From contig CANMND010000003.1 of the NCBI GenBank assembly GCA_947499155.1, forward strand, positions 186,001 to 250,000: a stretch of 64,000 bases of DNA, written 5' to 3'. Below are positions 18,183 through 27,643 of the stretch, one piece after another. This stretch comes from an uncultured Sphingomonadales bacterium. GTDB lineage: Bacteria > Pseudomonadota > Alphaproteobacteria > Sphingomonadales > Rhodothalassiaceae. The position numbers were made by a program, and so were the translations under genes. Below the pieces are notes generated by a model, which made no database searches, was not told the origin of the DNA, and was given only the letters and a program-made list of their open reading frames with translations. Position 1 is the first letter of the stretch, and every line of letters starts with the position of its first letter.

Positions 18183-18673
18183 CTGGTCCCGCACCTTCCC
18201 AGGGCGTTCTCAAAAAAAACGTCCATAGCCTTCCGGTGCGAATTTATTACGAAGATACGGACGCGGGCGGTATCGTATACCACGCCAATTACCTGCGTTT
18301 TTTCGAACGCGCCCGTTCGGAAATGTTGCGCGTATTGGGTATTGATCATATTGCAGTCTGGTCCCATGCCGAACCAGGCAACCGGATGGGATTTGCCGTA
18401 CGCTCCGTGACTTTGGACTATCTGGCTCCCGCTTTCCTTGATGATGCACTTCAGGTCTGCACACAAGTCATCCATGTGGCGGCCGCCTATGTGGATGCCC
18501 GGCAGTGGATTACCCGGGACGAGAACATGCTGGCGCAAGCACAAATCCGCGTCGCACTGGTGGATGAAAGTGGCAGGCCCCGACGTTTGCCATCCGATTG
18601 GCGGGAAAAGCTGAAAAACGTAGAGATGACTGAGATAAAAACAGCCGATACGGCCACAATGGCCGGGCACTGA
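18179..18673 (+). CDS. ybgC: Tol-Pal system-associated acyl-CoA thioesterase YbgC
   Basis: This 164-residue hotdog-fold thioesterase of the 4-hydroxybenzoyl-CoA thioesterase family has the catalytic Asp segment [20 protein letters not shown]. Members hydrolyse acyl-CoA or acyl-ACP thioesters, and ybgC is classically the first gene of the tol-pal cluster. It overlaps ruvB by four bases and precedes tolQ by 26 bases. Confidence 0.95.
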   Translation: MTGPAPSQGVLKKNVHSLPVRIYYEDTDAGGIVYHANYLRFFERARSEMLRVLGIDHIAVWSHAEPGNRMGFAVRSVTLDYLAPAFLDDALQVCTQVIHVAAAYVDARQWITRDENMLAQAQIRVALVDESGRPRRLPSDWREKLKNVEMTEIKTADTATMAGH

Positions 18674-18699
18674 GGACAAAAAGAGAAAAGGGTCTCGGA

Positions 18700-19422
18700 A
18701 TGGAAGGACAGGTCGAAGAAGTCATCCTCGCAGGCAGCCGCACCGATTTTTCGGTATGGGGCATGTTCATGCAGGCTGATATCGTGGTGCAGCTGGTGAT
18801 GCTTGTTCTTCTGCTGGCATCTGTCTTGTGCTGGACAATCATCTTTGCCACCTGGCTGCGTCTGCGCCGGGTTAACCGGGAAGCAGACCAGTTTGAAGAC
18901 AGCTTCTGGTCGGGAGCAGCCCCTGAGGATCTTTATGAAGGCCTCAAAAATCGTATCAATCACCCCATGGCCATGCTCTTTGTAGCCGCCATGCGTGAAT
19001 GGCAGCGTTCGCAAAAGGGGCGCAGCAGCGGTCTGGGCGAGCGGCTCAGCGTTGAAGACCGAATCGGCAAGGTCATGCGTGTGACTATCGCTCGCGAGAT
19101 GGAAAGACTGGAAGGCCACACCGGATTTTTGGCAACAGTCGGATCCGCAGCACCTTTCATCGGCCTGTTCGGGACCGTGTGGGGTATCATGAACAGCTTT
19201 CAGTCCATTGCCCTCACCTCAAACACCAGTCTTGCCGTTGTTGCTCCCGGCATTGCAGAAGCCCTGCTGGCGACGGCTTTGGGCCTTGTAGCGGCCATTC
19301 CGGCTGTGATCGGCTACAACAAGCACGCAACAGACCTTTCGCGCTATGCCGGGCGGCTTGAAGGCTTTTCTGACGAGTTTTCCGCGATCCTGTCACGGCA
19401 ACTTGACGAAAGGGCAGCTTAA
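18700..19422 (+). CDS. tolQ: Tol-Pal system proton-channel subunit TolQ
   Basis: This 240-residue MotA/ExbB-family inner-membrane protein, with TolR, uses the proton motive force to energise TolA. Three membrane segments are visible: one near 28-50 (VMLVLLLASVLCWTIIF) and two in the C-terminal half (TVGSAAPFIGLFGTVWGIM and IAEALLATALGLVAAIPAV). The last base of its TAA stop is the first base of the tolR start codon. Confidence 0.96.
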   Translation: MEGQVEEVILAGSRTDFSVWGMFMQADIVVQLVMLVLLLASVLCWTIIFATWLRLRRVNREADQFEDSFWSGAAPEDLYEGLKNRINHPMAMLFVAAMREWQRSQKGRSSGLGERLSVEDRIGKVMRVTIAREMERLEGHTGFLATVGSAAPFIGLFGTVWGIMNSFQSIALTSNTSLAVVAPGIAEALLATALGLVAAIPAVIGYNKHATDLSRYAGRLEGFSDEFSAILSRQLDERAA

Positions 19423-19871
19423 TGGCGGGAATGCAGATACAGATGCGCAGCCGCGACACCCGCGGCATCACGCGTTACAAGCCGATGGCGGAAATCAACG
19501 TGACTCCCTTCGTCGATGTGATGCTGGTTTTGCTGATTGTTTTCATGGTGGCAGCTCCTCTCCTGCAGGTGGGTGTGCCTGTAGATCTGCCTCGCGCCGA
19601 AGCGCAGAAACTTCCCGAAGACAACACACCGCTCACCATTTCCATAAATCAAACCGGTGCCATATTTATCGAGGATACTGAAATCAGCCGCGAAGAACTG
19701 ATCCCGCGCCTTGAGGCTATCGCAAAAACCCGGGCAGGGACCGAGACACGTATTTATCTGCGTGGCGACAGGCAACTTGATTACGGTCAGGTCATGGTCT
19801 TGATGTCCGCAATCAACAGGGCCGGATTCACAAAGCTTGCACTGGTGGCCGACAGGCCGGGTCAGGGCTGA
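19422..19871 (+). CDS. tolR: Tol-Pal system subunit TolR
   Basis: This 149-residue ExbD-family protein has a single membrane anchor, VDVMLVLLIVFMVAAPLL, containing the conserved proton-path aspartate D32, and a periplasmic domain. The preceding EINVTPFVDV is the family signature. It overlaps tolQ by one base. The next gene, tolA, starts 88 bases on, with a small ORF in the gap. Confidence 0.96.
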   Translation: MAGMQIQMRSRDTRGITRYKPMAEINVTPFVDVMLVLLIVFMVAAPLLQVGVPVDLPRAEAQKLPEDNTPLTISINQTGAIFIEDTEISREELIPRLEAIAKTRAGTETRIYLRGDRQLDYGQVMVLMSAINRAGFTKLALVADRPGQG

Positions 19872-19876
19872 GAGCC

Positions 19877-19966
19877 ATGATGACGCCCCTTGCAGGCATT
19901 CGAAAGCCCAAAATCTTAAAAGAGCACACAGACATGACGCTGCGGGCGCTTTGGTGGGTATGGTGA
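19877..19966 (+). CDS. Possible 29-codon leader ORF overlapping the tolA start
   Basis: An ATG-ATG at 19877 opens a 29-residue frame (starting MMTPLAGIRK and ending LWWVW) whose TGA overlaps the tolA ATG by seven bases. It fills the only sizeable gap within tolQRA, so ribosomes finishing it could re-initiate on tolA. It has no recognisable domain, and its codons give little evidence of selection. It could be chance. Confidence 0.3.
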   Translation: MMTPLAGIRKPKILKEHTDMTLRALWWVW

Positions 19967-20814
19967 AAAAATATTTTGGAGAAGGGCTGGTTTTATCTGG
20001 CGCGGTCCATTTGGGCCTCGTGGCTGTCGCCCTGTTCGGCCTGCCCCACATGTCACGGCCAACGCCTGAAGTTCCCGATGTGGTGCCCGTTGATTTCATC
20101 GAAATAGCTGATGTCACCAGGACTGATAAACCGCCACCGGAAAAACAGCCTGAACCAGAGCCAGAGCCAGAGCCAACGCTGGCCAAAAGCGAATCTGTCC
20201 CTGAACAACAGGTGGCAGAAGCCGTGCCCTTGCCAGCGGAAGAAAAGCCCAAGCCGCCTGAAAAGACAAAGGCACCGGAACCTGAGCCTAAACCGGCACC
20301 GCCAAAGCCGCGCATCACGGTGGAGCCACGCAGCAAGCCGCGCCCGCCATCGCGTTTTGACGCTAGCCGGGTGACAGCGCTTATTGACCGGTCGATCAAG
20401 GAAGAAACGCACAACCAGCAGCCGTCCGACGAAAAGCAGGAAGAAAAATCCGAAAGAAAAGCGCAACCGCAAACGGCCCTTTCAGACCGAATCGCCACAG
20501 CCACATTGCAGGCAGCGATCAGGCAAAGGGTGCAGGAATGCTGGTATGTGCCAGGTGGGGCCAAGGATCTGGGCAAGATGCAGGTGCGCATCCGGATACA
20601 ACTGCGCCAAGACGGCCATCTGCTTCGTCCACCACAGGTTCTTGATGCTGGTGACACGTCGCGGCCTGGCCAGGAATATTACCGGATTTTCGTCGAAAGT
20701 GCCCGCCGGGCCGTGCAAAGCTGCGAACCATATGACAATCTGCCGCTCGCACAGTATGAAGTCTGGCGACAGATAGACTTTACCTTTGATGCCGCCGACA
20801 TGCTCGGTGGCTGA
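19960..20814 (+). CDS. tolA: Tol-Pal system envelope-spanning protein TolA
   Basis: This 284-residue protein links the inner-membrane TolQR motor to TolB and Pal at the outer membrane. From the ATG at 19960 (MVKKYFGEGL) it has one N-terminal membrane anchor, then about 120 residues rich in Pro, Glu and Lys (EPEPEP and PKPP repeats), and a C-terminal TonB/TolA-like domain with two cysteines (ECWYVP and QSCEPYD). An open frame extends upstream to 19837, but the extra residues overlap tolR and do not look like protein; this start is preceded by a weak GGTGGG. Confidence 0.92.
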   Translation: MVKKYFGEGLVLSGAVHLGLVAVALFGLPHMSRPTPEVPDVVPVDFIEIADVTRTDKPPPEKQPEPEPEPEPTLAKSESVPEQQVAEAVPLPAEEKPKPPEKTKAPEPEPKPAPPKPRITVEPRSKPRPPSRFDASRVTALIDRSIKEETHNQQPSDEKQEEKSERKAQPQTALSDRIATATLQAAIRQRVQECWYVPGGAKDLGKMQVRIRIQLRQDGHLLRPPQVLDAGDTSRPGQEYYRIFVESARRAVQSCEPYDNLPLAQYEVWRQIDFTFDAADMLGG

Positions 20815-20841
20815 GTAACCGGAAGCAAGGGAGTATCTGGT

Positions 20842-22188
20842 GTGAGTTTGGGATTTACAAGACGACTGGCCGGACTGGTATTCGGTGCAATGGCATGGCT
20901 GCTGTTCGTCGGATCGGCTCATGCCGTTTTACAGGTGGATGTGACGCGGGGGAATGTGGAACCCCTGCCCATCGCCATCCCTGACTTTATCGCCACAGAA
21001 CCAACTCCGACAGTGGCTGGCCCCTTGCCACAGCTTGGCGCAGACCTTGCCGCTGTTATTGCAGCAGACTTGCGGCGCTCTGGCCTTTTTCGGCCATTGG
21101 ATCGCTCTGCCTTTATCAGTACGCCTCAATCAGCTGATGTTCGTCCTCGCTTTGCCAACTGGCGGGCGATTGCCAGTCAGGCGCTGGTGACGGGCCAGGT
21201 CAGTATCCGCAGTGACGGGCTTATGGTGGCGGAATTTCGCCTGTGGGACGTGCTTGCTGAGGCCCAGCTTACTGGCCTGCGTTACACGGCACAGCCGGGT
21301 GACTGGCGGCGAATCGCACATAAAATCGCCGACTCCATTTATCAAAGACTGACCGGAGAGGACGGCTATTTCGACAGTCGCGTAGTTTATATCGCGGAAA
21401 GTGGCGACAAGCTGAAGCGTCGCAAGCGGCTCGCGATCATGGATCAGGATGGCTACAATCATCTTTATCTGACCAATGGCGACGATCTGGTCCTCACTCC
21501 CCGCTTTTCACCGAATCGGCAGGAAATTACCTATCTTGCCTATTATAATGATCAGCCTCGGGTCTATCTTTACAATCTGGACACGGGCAAACATGAAGTC
21601 CTGGGCGACTTCCCCAACATGACATTCGCTCCACGTTTTTCACCTGATGGCAACAAGGTCATCATGTCGCTGGCTGAAAGCGGAAACTCCGATATATACG
21701 AAATGGACCTTCGGACCCGCCGCGTCCGCCGACTCACCAGCCATCCCGCTATTGATACGTCCCCTTCCTATTCGCCTGACGGCCGTCATATTGTTTTTAA
21801 CTCAGGCCGTGGCGGCAGCCAGCAACTTTATGTCATGCGCGCCGATGGCGAGGATGTGAAACGCATATCGTTTGGTAAAGGGCGCTATGCAACGCCGGTC
21901 TGGTCGCCACGTGGGGATCTGATTGCCTTTACCAAAATAGGCGATTCCAAATTTCGCATTGGTGTCATGCGCCCCGATGGCTCTGGAGAACGGCTTTTGA
22001 CCGACAGTTATCAGGACGAGGCTCCCACATGGTCACCCAATGGGCGCGTCTTGATGTTCTTCCGCCTGAGTCGGCAAAGTGGTGCTACCAGCCTGTGGTC
22101 GGTCGATTTGACCGGCTATAATGAGCGTCAGGTCCCAACACCACTTGATGCATCAGACCCCGCCTGGTCGCCGATTTTGGCCAAATAA
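20842..22188 (+). CDS. tolB: Tol-Pal system beta-propeller protein TolB
   Basis: This 448-residue periplasmic protein begins at a GTG and has a signal peptide ending SAHA. The N-terminal alpha/beta domain (about 30-165) is followed by a six-bladed propeller with WD40-like repeats of the pattern [31 protein letters not shown] and [10 protein letters not shown]. It binds Pal and the TolA C-terminal domain. It follows tolA by 27 bases. Confidence 0.97.
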   Translation: MSLGFTRRLAGLVFGAMAWLLFVGSAHAVLQVDVTRGNVEPLPIAIPDFIATEPTPTVAGPLPQLGADLAAVIAADLRRSGLFRPLDRSAFISTPQSADVRPRFANWRAIASQALVTGQVSIRSDGLMVAEFRLWDVLAEAQLTGLRYTAQPGDWRRIAHKIADSIYQRLTGEDGYFDSRVVYIAESGDKLKRRKRLAIMDQDGYNHLYLTNGDDLVLTPRFSPNRQEITYLAYYNDQPRVYLYNLDTGKHEVLGDFPNMTFAPRFSPDGNKVIMSLAESGNSDIYEMDLRTRRVRRLTSHPAIDTSPSYSPDGRHIVFNSGRGGSQQLYVMRADGEDVKRISFGKGRYATPVWSPRGDLIAFTKIGDSKFRIGVMRPDGSGERLLTDSYQDEAPTWSPNGRVLMFFRLSRQSGATSLWSVDLTGYNERQVPTPLDASDPAWSPILAK

Positions 22189-22294
22189 AACCTGCACTAT
22201 AAAATTCCAATGCAATTTCGCCCTATTAGCAGCCTTGAATGTCTTATCTGAGACCGATATAAGGTTTAGTGCAAACGATCATCTGGATCGATGT

Positions 22295-22320
22295 GCACGG
22301 AGTGCGGGGGCTATCCGTGC
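22295..22320 (+). promoter_or_regulatory. Hairpin in the tolB-pal gap
   Basis: GCACGGA (22295-22301) pairs with TCCGTGC (22314-22320) in the 191-base gap between tolB and pal. No T-run follows. It could tune read-through or stabilise the pal mRNA, which in other bacteria is made in excess of the upstream tol genes. Confidence 0.35.
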
Positions 22321-22379
22321 CCTTGCTGTCCGAACAAGCTTGTGCCTCAGCTTTACAATTTGACGGAGACGATGGAACA

Positions 22380-22943
22380 ATGATCGCCACAAGAATCAGC
22401 CTGAGAGCGCTGACTGCCGCCTCGGCCGTCTTTCTTCTCGCCGCATGTGCGAGCAATAAACCTGCCGATGAAGAGGCCATGTCAACCGCGACGCCTTCGA
22501 TCTCCGATTCAAGCGGACCGCAGGCCGTACCTGCACCCGACGTCGATCAGGAGCGGTTGTCCGATCCCTATGGCGCGGCAGACCAAAGTGGCCTGGAAGC
22601 CTATGCTGGTGACCGGGTCTTTTTCGGTTTTGACACATCTGAGTTGACGCCGTCTGCACGTCAGACACTGCAGCGTCAGGCGGAATGGCTGCAGCGTTAC
22701 AGCAACGTGTCAGCTATAGTTGAGGGTCATGCTGACGAGCGCGGGACTCGCGAATATAACCTGGCGCTGGGTGAGCGCCGCGCAACGGCTGCGAAAAACT
22801 ATCTCGTTGCCCTTGGGATTTCACCTGACCGTCTGAAAACAATCTCCTATGGCAAGGAGCGGCCAGCCGTTCTTGGCTCTGGTGAGGCTGTCTGGAAACA
22901 GAATCGCCGGTCAGTGCTGAAAGTAGATCGCGCCGGGGCCTGA
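22380..22943 (+). CDS. pal: Peptidoglycan-associated lipoprotein Pal
   Basis: This 187-residue outer-membrane lipoprotein has the lipobox LLAAC with the lipidated Cys at residue 23, followed by Ala, so sorting to the outer membrane is expected. The OmpA-like domain carries the peptidoglycan-binding segment VEGHADERGTREYNLALGERRA. I chose the ATG at 22380 (MIATRISLRAL) because it gives a correct lipoprotein signal; the frame extends to 22269 but would put 37 residues before it. Works with TolB and TolA in outer-membrane constriction. Confidence 0.96.
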   Translation: MIATRISLRALTAASAVFLLAACASNKPADEEAMSTATPSISDSSGPQAVPAPDVDQERLSDPYGAADQSGLEAYAGDRVFFGFDTSELTPSARQTLQRQAEWLQRYSNVSAIVEGHADERGTREYNLALGERRATAAKNYLVALGISPDRLKTISYGKERPAVLGSGEAVWKQNRRSVLKVDRAGA

Positions 22944-23006
22944 CAGGTCATAGCGTCGTACAAGATGTTAGGACGTGACTGATGAAAATCCGCCACGTCA
23001 GATAAA

Positions 23007-23071
23007 AAACGCCTTGCGCCTCTCTTTTGCCAAATGAATATGGTTTGGCTTAAGTAAGGAGCGGGGCGTTT
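23007..23071 (+). terminator. Candidate nested-hairpin terminator after pal
   Basis: AAACGCC (23007-23013) can pair with GGCGTTT (23065-23071), enclosing an inner GCCAAA/TTTGGC stem (23029-23049), and a T-rich stretch TTTCTTTGTTT follows. The loop between the arms is large, so this is tentative. Confidence 0.35.
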
Positions 23072-23092
23072 CTTTGTTTAACTCGCAATCCC

Positions 23093-23109
23093 CTCCTCAA
23101 AAAAAGGAG
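23093..23109 (+). promoter_or_regulatory. Ribosome-site-sequestering hairpin before cpoB
   Basis: CTCCT (23093-23097) faces AGGAG (23105-23109) across an A-rich loop. The AGGAG is the apparent Shine-Dalgarno sequence for cpoB, 11 bases before its ATG, so the pairing would hide it. The stem is only 5-6 pairs. Confidence 0.35.
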
Positions 23110-23120
23110 TAGCCGTCTTT

Positions 23121-24131
23121 ATGCATCGCGCACATCAAAATAAACGGTCTCCGCTTTTCCCGGTTCTCGCGCTTTTGGGTATACTGGGTGTGTTGGGATT
23201 GTCAGATACGGCCCAGGCACAGTCACGGGCTGAAATCAATAAAAAGATTGAGGTGCTGGAAAAGCAGCTACAAGCCGTTCAGCGTCAGGTCTTTAATGGC
23301 GACAGCTCCTATTTCACGTCAAATAATGGTGATACGTCCTCACCTGCGTCACGTTCAGGAGATTCCATCATGGCTGGTGGTGGAGCCGGGTCTTCCGTCC
23401 TGATAGCTGATCTGGCGGTAAAAATTGCGGAACTGGAGACCCAGTTACGTGGCCTCACAGGACAGATCGAGGATCTTCAATATCAGAATCGGCAACTGAA
23501 CGACCAGTTGACGCGCTTTGAAAGAGACACCGCCTTGCGCCTCAACATGCTGGAAGGCAATACCCCGCCGGCTGGATCTGAGGGTGTGGATGCACAAGGC
23601 CTTATGCCTTCGGAAATTGCAGGAGGACGCTTATCTGGAGCTGACCAGCCAACCGGCCTGATTGCAACACCAACTCCGGAAGATGCACAAAATCTGTTGA
23701 ATTCATCACAGTCACCTGCGTCCGCCATGTCCGAATCATTGCCCAAGTCGCCTGAACAAGCATATGAAGCGGCATATGACCTGCTGCGCCGAGGGCAGGT
23801 AAACGAGGCTGAACAGGCCTTTCGCACATTTCTCACAAATTATCCCAAGGATCCCCTTGCCGGAAACGCCCAATACTGGCTGGGTGAAAGCTATTATGTG
23901 CGTCAGGACTATCCACGGGCTGCACAGGCATTTCTCACCGGCTATCAGGACTTTGGTGATAGCAGCAAGGCACCTGACAGCCTGCTGAAACTGGGAATCA
24001 CTCTTGCCGCACTGGACCAGCAAGAAGATGCCTGCGCCGCCTTTGATGAACTGGACAGCCGCTACCCCAATGCTGAGAGCCGAATCAAGCAGCGTCTTTC
24101 ATCAGAACGGGTCCGCCTTAGCTGCCGCTGA
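23121..24131 (+). CDS. cpoB: Cell division coordinator CpoB (YbgF, Tol-Pal associated)
   Basis: This 336-residue periplasmic protein has a signal peptide ending AQA-Q, an N-terminal coiled coil (about 35-130, with two EL/IEDLQYQNRQLNDQL-like heptad regions), a low-complexity linker and C-terminal TPR repeats with EQAYEAAYDLLRRGQVNEAE and PLAGNAQYWLGESYY. CpoB coordinates peptidoglycan synthesis with Tol-driven constriction. It is the usual last gene of the tol-pal cluster. tilS follows after 5 bases. Confidence 0.94.
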   Translation: MHRAHQNKRSPLFPVLALLGILGVLGLSDTAQAQSRAEINKKIEVLEKQLQAVQRQVFNGDSSYFTSNNGDTSSPASRSGDSIMAGGGAGSSVLIADLAVKIAELETQLRGLTGQIEDLQYQNRQLNDQLTRFERDTALRLNMLEGNTPPAGSEGVDAQGLMPSEIAGGRLSGADQPTGLIATPTPEDAQNLLNSSQSPASAMSESLPKSPEQAYEAAYDLLRRGQVNEAEQAFRTFLTNYPKDPLAGNAQYWLGESYYVRQDYPRAAQAFLTGYQDFGDSSKAPDSLLKLGITLAALDQQEDACAAFDELDSRYPNAESRIKQRLSSERVRLSCR

Positions 24132-24136
24132 CAATC

Positions 24137-25465
24137 ATGAATAATACCAGCCCCATCAGCCATGAAGACTTTGCCGTGCTCATGGAAGACCTGGGGCTTT
24201 CTTCGCGGTCTGGTACAATTGCGGTGGCGGTCTCAGGTGGTGCGGACAGCATGGCGCTGATGTGCCTTGCACATCATTGGGGAGAGGCCGTGGCCCTTAC
24301 CGTTGATCATGGCCTGCGCCCATCATCAGCATCTGAGGCCATTCGTGTGAAGCACTGGCTCACATCGCGGGGCATGCGCCATGAAACCCTGGTCTGGACC
24401 AGCCCCAAGCCCGAAGCCAATATACAGAATGCTGCCCGCATCGCGCGCTATCGCCTGCTGGAAGATCGCTGTCGGGACCTTGGCATTGGCGCCTTGCTGA
24501 TTGCCCATCACCAAAATGATCAGGCTGAAACCCTGTTGTTGAGGCTGGCGAGGGGATCGGGATTGCAAGGTCTTGCCGGCATGTCAGCAATTACGCCCCC
24601 TCTTAACCCCTGTATTTCAGGCGTTCCTTTACGTTACCGTCCGCTTTTGAATGTACCCAAATCCCGTCTGGAGGCCACCTGCCGAGCTTTTGATATGGAG
24701 TGGATCGAAGATCCCAGCAATGCCAACCCGTCCTATGCCCGTACAGCGGCGCGAGCCATGCTGAAAGATCCGCCTCTTCAAGGGCTGAGCGCCCCCCGTT
24801 TGGCGAAGACCGCGACACGGCTGGCACGCACGGCTGCCGCACTTGGCCATTATGTCGCGGCTCTCCGTGATGAGGCAGTGAGGCCGGGCGGTGCCGACGC
24901 TGTAACCCTTGCCCTTGCCCCTTTTTTAGCTGCACCCGATGACACTGCCCTGCGCTTGATGGCCGAGCTTTTACGGCAAGTAGGCGGTGGTCATTATCCT
25001 CCGCGTATGGAACAAACCGAAACTGTCTGGAAAGCGCTGCAAGACAAAGATTTTCGCGGCCTCGCCAGTGCCGGATGTCTGATCAGGCCGCATGGTGACA
25101 GCCATGTTCTCATCTGCCGCGAGCCCGCAAGCTGTGCAGCCCCCACTGCCCTTGAATCAGGGCAATCAATTATCTGGGACAGGCGCTTTTCTGTCTTCCT
25201 GGGTCCCGATGAAAAGCCCGGTACGATCGGCGCTCTTGGCGAAGACGGGTGGCGATGGCTGCTGGCCAACTGGCCCGATGCCCGTGCAAGAGACCTGCCT
25301 CATCTGGTGCGACTGGGTTTGCCGACTTTTAGACGCGGGACTGAAATACTTGCAGTGCCCCATCTGGGTTACGACCCGAAAACATGTGCACTCAGTGTGC
25401 GATCATGTCATGATGTTACAGAAGCATTCAGAGCGGGTCTCCGGGTTGATAAACGGATTGTTTAA
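24137..25465 (+). CDS. tilS: tRNA(Ile)-lysidine synthase
   Basis: This 442-residue N-type ATP pyrophosphatase makes lysidine at the wobble position of tRNA-Ile(CAU). The PP-loop SGGADSMAL is at 33-41, followed by HHQNDQAETLLLRLARGSGLQGLAGM and the WIEDPSNANPSYARTAAR motif. The C-terminal half is more divergent, as usual. It starts at an ATG five bases after cpoB. In many alphaproteobacteria tilS and ftsH are adjacent as here. Confidence 0.94.
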   Translation: MNNTSPISHEDFAVLMEDLGLSSRSGTIAVAVSGGADSMALMCLAHHWGEAVALTVDHGLRPSSASEAIRVKHWLTSRGMRHETLVWTSPKPEANIQNAARIARYRLLEDRCRDLGIGALLIAHHQNDQAETLLLRLARGSGLQGLAGMSAITPPLNPCISGVPLRYRPLLNVPKSRLEATCRAFDMEWIEDPSNANPSYARTAARAMLKDPPLQGLSAPRLAKTATRLARTAAALGHYVAALRDEAVRPGGADAVTLALAPFLAAPDDTALRLMAELLRQVGGGHYPPRMEQTETVWKALQDKDFRGLASAGCLIRPHGDSHVLICREPASCAAPTALESGQSIIWDRRFSVFLGPDEKPGTIGALGEDGWRWLLANWPDARARDLPHLVRLGLPTFRRGTEILAVPHLGYDPKTCALSVRSCHDVTEAFRAGLRVDKRIV

Positions 25466-25497
25466 AAGATATAGCGTAAGCGTTTAAGGAAAAGAGG

Positions 25498-25528
25498 CTT
25501 GCAAGCGCGGTAAAACCGCTTATCTCCT
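25498..25528 (+). promoter_or_regulatory. Heat-shock (RpoH-type) promoter candidate for ftsH
   Basis: CTTG (25498-25501), a 17-base spacer and CTTATCT (25519-25525) closely fit the alphaproteobacterial heat-shock promoter pattern CTTG-N17/18-CYTATNTNNG, missing only the last G. It lies about 90 bases before the ftsH start. FtsH is a classical heat-shock gene. A small inverted repeat GCGGT-AAA-ACCGC sits in the spacer. Confidence 0.5.
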
Positions 25529-25618
25529 AGCTCTGGACCGCGTAGAATGTTTAAATATAGTGTTGTCTGCTGACTATCTGTCGTCGTAACAGGCGCACAG
25601 CACATGGAAGGAACCGGC

Positions 25619-27535
25619 GTGAGCAATTTTGCCCGCAACGCACTTTTCTGGCTCGTCATCATCGTTTTGCTGGTGGCGCTTTTTAATCTGTTTCAGGGAC
25701 CGCCCGGGGCCGGTGCGCCGCAGCTTGCCTATTCTGACTTTCTTTCACGTGTTGAACAAGGTCAGGTGCAGTCTGTTGTGATACAAGGCCAGACAATCAC
25801 CGGCGACGCCCGCGATGGCGGAAAATTTACGACTTTCATGCCGGAAGATGCGACCCTTGTACCCACCTTAAAACAGCATGGCGTACGCTTCACCGCCAAG
25901 GAGGTGGAAAGCAACGCCATCCTTGGAACCTTGCTGGCCTGGTTCCCGATGCTTTTGCTGATTGCCGTGTGGATATTCTTCATGCGTCAGATGCAGTCAG
26001 GTGGCCGCGGTGGTGCCATGGGCTTTGGCAAATCACGCGCACGCCTGCTGACCGAAAAATCCGGGCGCGTCACCTTTGAAGATGTCGCCGGTATTGATGA
26101 AGCAAAAGAAGAACTTGAGGAAATTGTCGAATTCCTGCGCGACCCGCAGAAATTCCAGCGCCTTGGTGGACGAATCCCAAAAGGTGCTTTGCTGGTCGGC
26201 CCACCTGGCACCGGTAAAACCCTGCTGGCGCGCGCTATTGCAGGAGAGGCCAATGTTCCGTTCTTTACGATTTCCGGTTCGGACTTCGTAGAGATGTTTG
26301 TCGGTGTCGGTGCAAGCCGTGTTCGTGACATGTTCGAGCAGGCAAAGAAAAATGCGCCCTGCATCATTTTCATTGATGAAATTGACGCCGTCGGCCGCCA
26401 TCGTGGCGCCGGTCTCGGTGGTGGCAATGATGAACGCGAGCAGACATTGAACCAGTTGCTGGTGGAAATGGATGGTTTTGAATCCAACGAGGGTATTATC
26501 CTTGTAGCAGCCACCAACCGGCCTGATGTGCTTGATCCGGCTCTGTTGCGCCCCGGCCGCTTTGACCGTCAGGTGGTTGTCCCCAATCCTGATGTCATTG
26601 GCCGTGAAAAAATTCTTGCTGTCCACCTGCGCAAGGTCCCGGTCGCTCCGGATGTACAGCCGAGAATCATCGCACGGGGCACTCCGGGCTTTTCTGGAGC
26701 AGACCTTGCCAATCTGGTGAATGAAGGCGCACTTCTTGCCGCCCGCAAAGGCAAAAGACTTGTTTCCATGCAGGAACTGGAAGAAGCCAAAGACAAGGTC
26801 ATGATGGGTGCAGAGCGCCGATCGATGGTGATGACAGAAGACGAAAAGAAACTTACCGCCTACCATGAGGGCGGTCATGCTCTGGTGGCGCTTCATTGCC
26901 CGGTATCAGACCCTGTACACAAAGCGACAATCATTCCGCGTGGACGGGCACTTGGCATGGTTATGCGCCTGCCAGAACGGGATGAGTATAGCCAGTCACG
27001 TCAGAAAATGCACGAAAACCTGGCCATCGCCATGGGTGGCCGCGTAGCGGAAGAGCTTATCTTTGGTCATGATGCGGTAACGTCTGGCGCTTCCGGTGAT
27101 ATCCAGATGGCCACACGCCTTGCCCGCGCCATGGTCACCAAATACGGCTTTTCCGACAAGCTGGGCCCGCTTTTGTACTCAGAAAATGAAGAAGAGGTCT
27201 TCCTTGGCCATTCTGTTGCCCGCCAGCAGAATATCTCTGAAGCCACTTCTCAGGAAATCGACAAGGAAATCCGGCGCTTCGTGGAAGAAGCCCATGCACG
27301 GGCAAAGCAGATTTTGACAGATAATATCGACGATCTGCACAAAATCGCCAATGCCCTGCTGGATTATGAGACTCTGTCCGGAGATGATATCAAGGCGATC
27401 CTGCGGGGTGAGAAGCTCAGCCGGCCCAGTATCGATGACGAGCCACCCTCTCCCAAGGCGCCGTCTGTCGGCACGGTCCCCAAAGCCGGACGCCCCGGTT
27501 TTGGCCCGGATCCCGAGCCTCAGCCACAAGGCTGA
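25619..27535 (+). CDS. ftsH: ATP-dependent zinc metalloprotease FtsH
   Basis: This 638-residue membrane-anchored AAA+ protease degrades misfolded membrane proteins and regulatory substrates. There are two membrane segments (near 8-25 and 103-122), Walker A GPPGTGKT at 194-201, Walker [12 protein letters not shown], the SRH arginines in RPGRFDRQ and the zinc site HEGGH at about 416-420. I chose the GTG at 25619 because GGAAGGA precedes it and the protein then begins [11 protein letters not shown]; an ATG at 25604 adds five residues. The C-terminus is a Pro-rich tail. Confidence 0.96.
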   Translation: MSNFARNALFWLVIIVLLVALFNLFQGPPGAGAPQLAYSDFLSRVEQGQVQSVVIQGQTITGDARDGGKFTTFMPEDATLVPTLKQHGVRFTAKEVESNAILGTLLAWFPMLLLIAVWIFFMRQMQSGGRGGAMGFGKSRARLLTEKSGRVTFEDVAGIDEAKEELEEIVEFLRDPQKFQRLGGRIPKGALLVGPPGTGKTLLARAIAGEANVPFFTISGSDFVEMFVGVGASRVRDMFEQAKKNAPCIIFIDEIDAVGRHRGAGLGGGNDEREQTLNQLLVEMDGFESNEGIILVAATNRPDVLDPALLRPGRFDRQVVVPNPDVIGREKILAVHLRKVPVAPDVQPRIIARGTPGFSGADLANLVNEGALLAARKGKRLVSMQELEEAKDKVMMGAERRSMVMTEDEKKLTAYHEGGHALVALHCPVSDPVHKATIIPRGRALGMVMRLPERDEYSQSRQKMHENLAIAMGGRVAEELIFGHDAVTSGASGDIQMATRLARAMVTKYGFSDKLGPLLYSENEEEVFLGHSVARQQNISEATSQEIDKEIRRFVEEAHARAKQILTDNIDDLHKIANALLDYETLSGDDIKAILRGEKLSRPSIDDEPPSPKAPSVGTVPKAGRPGFGPDPEPQPQG

Positions 27536-27566
27536 TCGGTCTAAAAGAACTGGCTCTTTAAAAAAC

Positions 27567-27597
27567 ACCTGTCCGGAAGCGCAAATTCCGGGCAGGT
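27567..27597. terminator. Strong hairpin after ftsH
   Basis: ACCTGTCCGGAA (27567-27578), loop GCGCAAA, and TTCCGGGCAGGT (27586-27597) pair over 12 bases with one G-U wobble, 32 bases past the ftsH stop. On plus the bases after it are not T-rich; on minus the stem is followed by TTTTTTAAAG. It likely ends or slows the ftsH transcript before folP. Confidence 0.6.
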
Positions 27598-27643
27598 CCG
27601 TAGAAGGTCAGGTCTGTGGTGCAGTTATTTCTGGAAGACGGGC

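Noticed and set aside
20140-20330. Tandem DNA repeat (GAGCCAGAGCCAGAG region)
   Set aside because: It encodes the EPEPEP stretch of the TolA linker and is explained by the protein.
19419-20657. Long minus-strand open frame opposite tolR and tolA
   Set aside because: It is Gly/Ser-rich because it mirrors the Pro/Glu/Lys repeats of tolA; the plus-strand genes are certain and leave no room for it.
26033-26896. 287-codon minus-strand frame inside ftsH
   Set aside because: It lies wholly within the well-conserved AAA+ domain of FtsH and has no recognisable motif.
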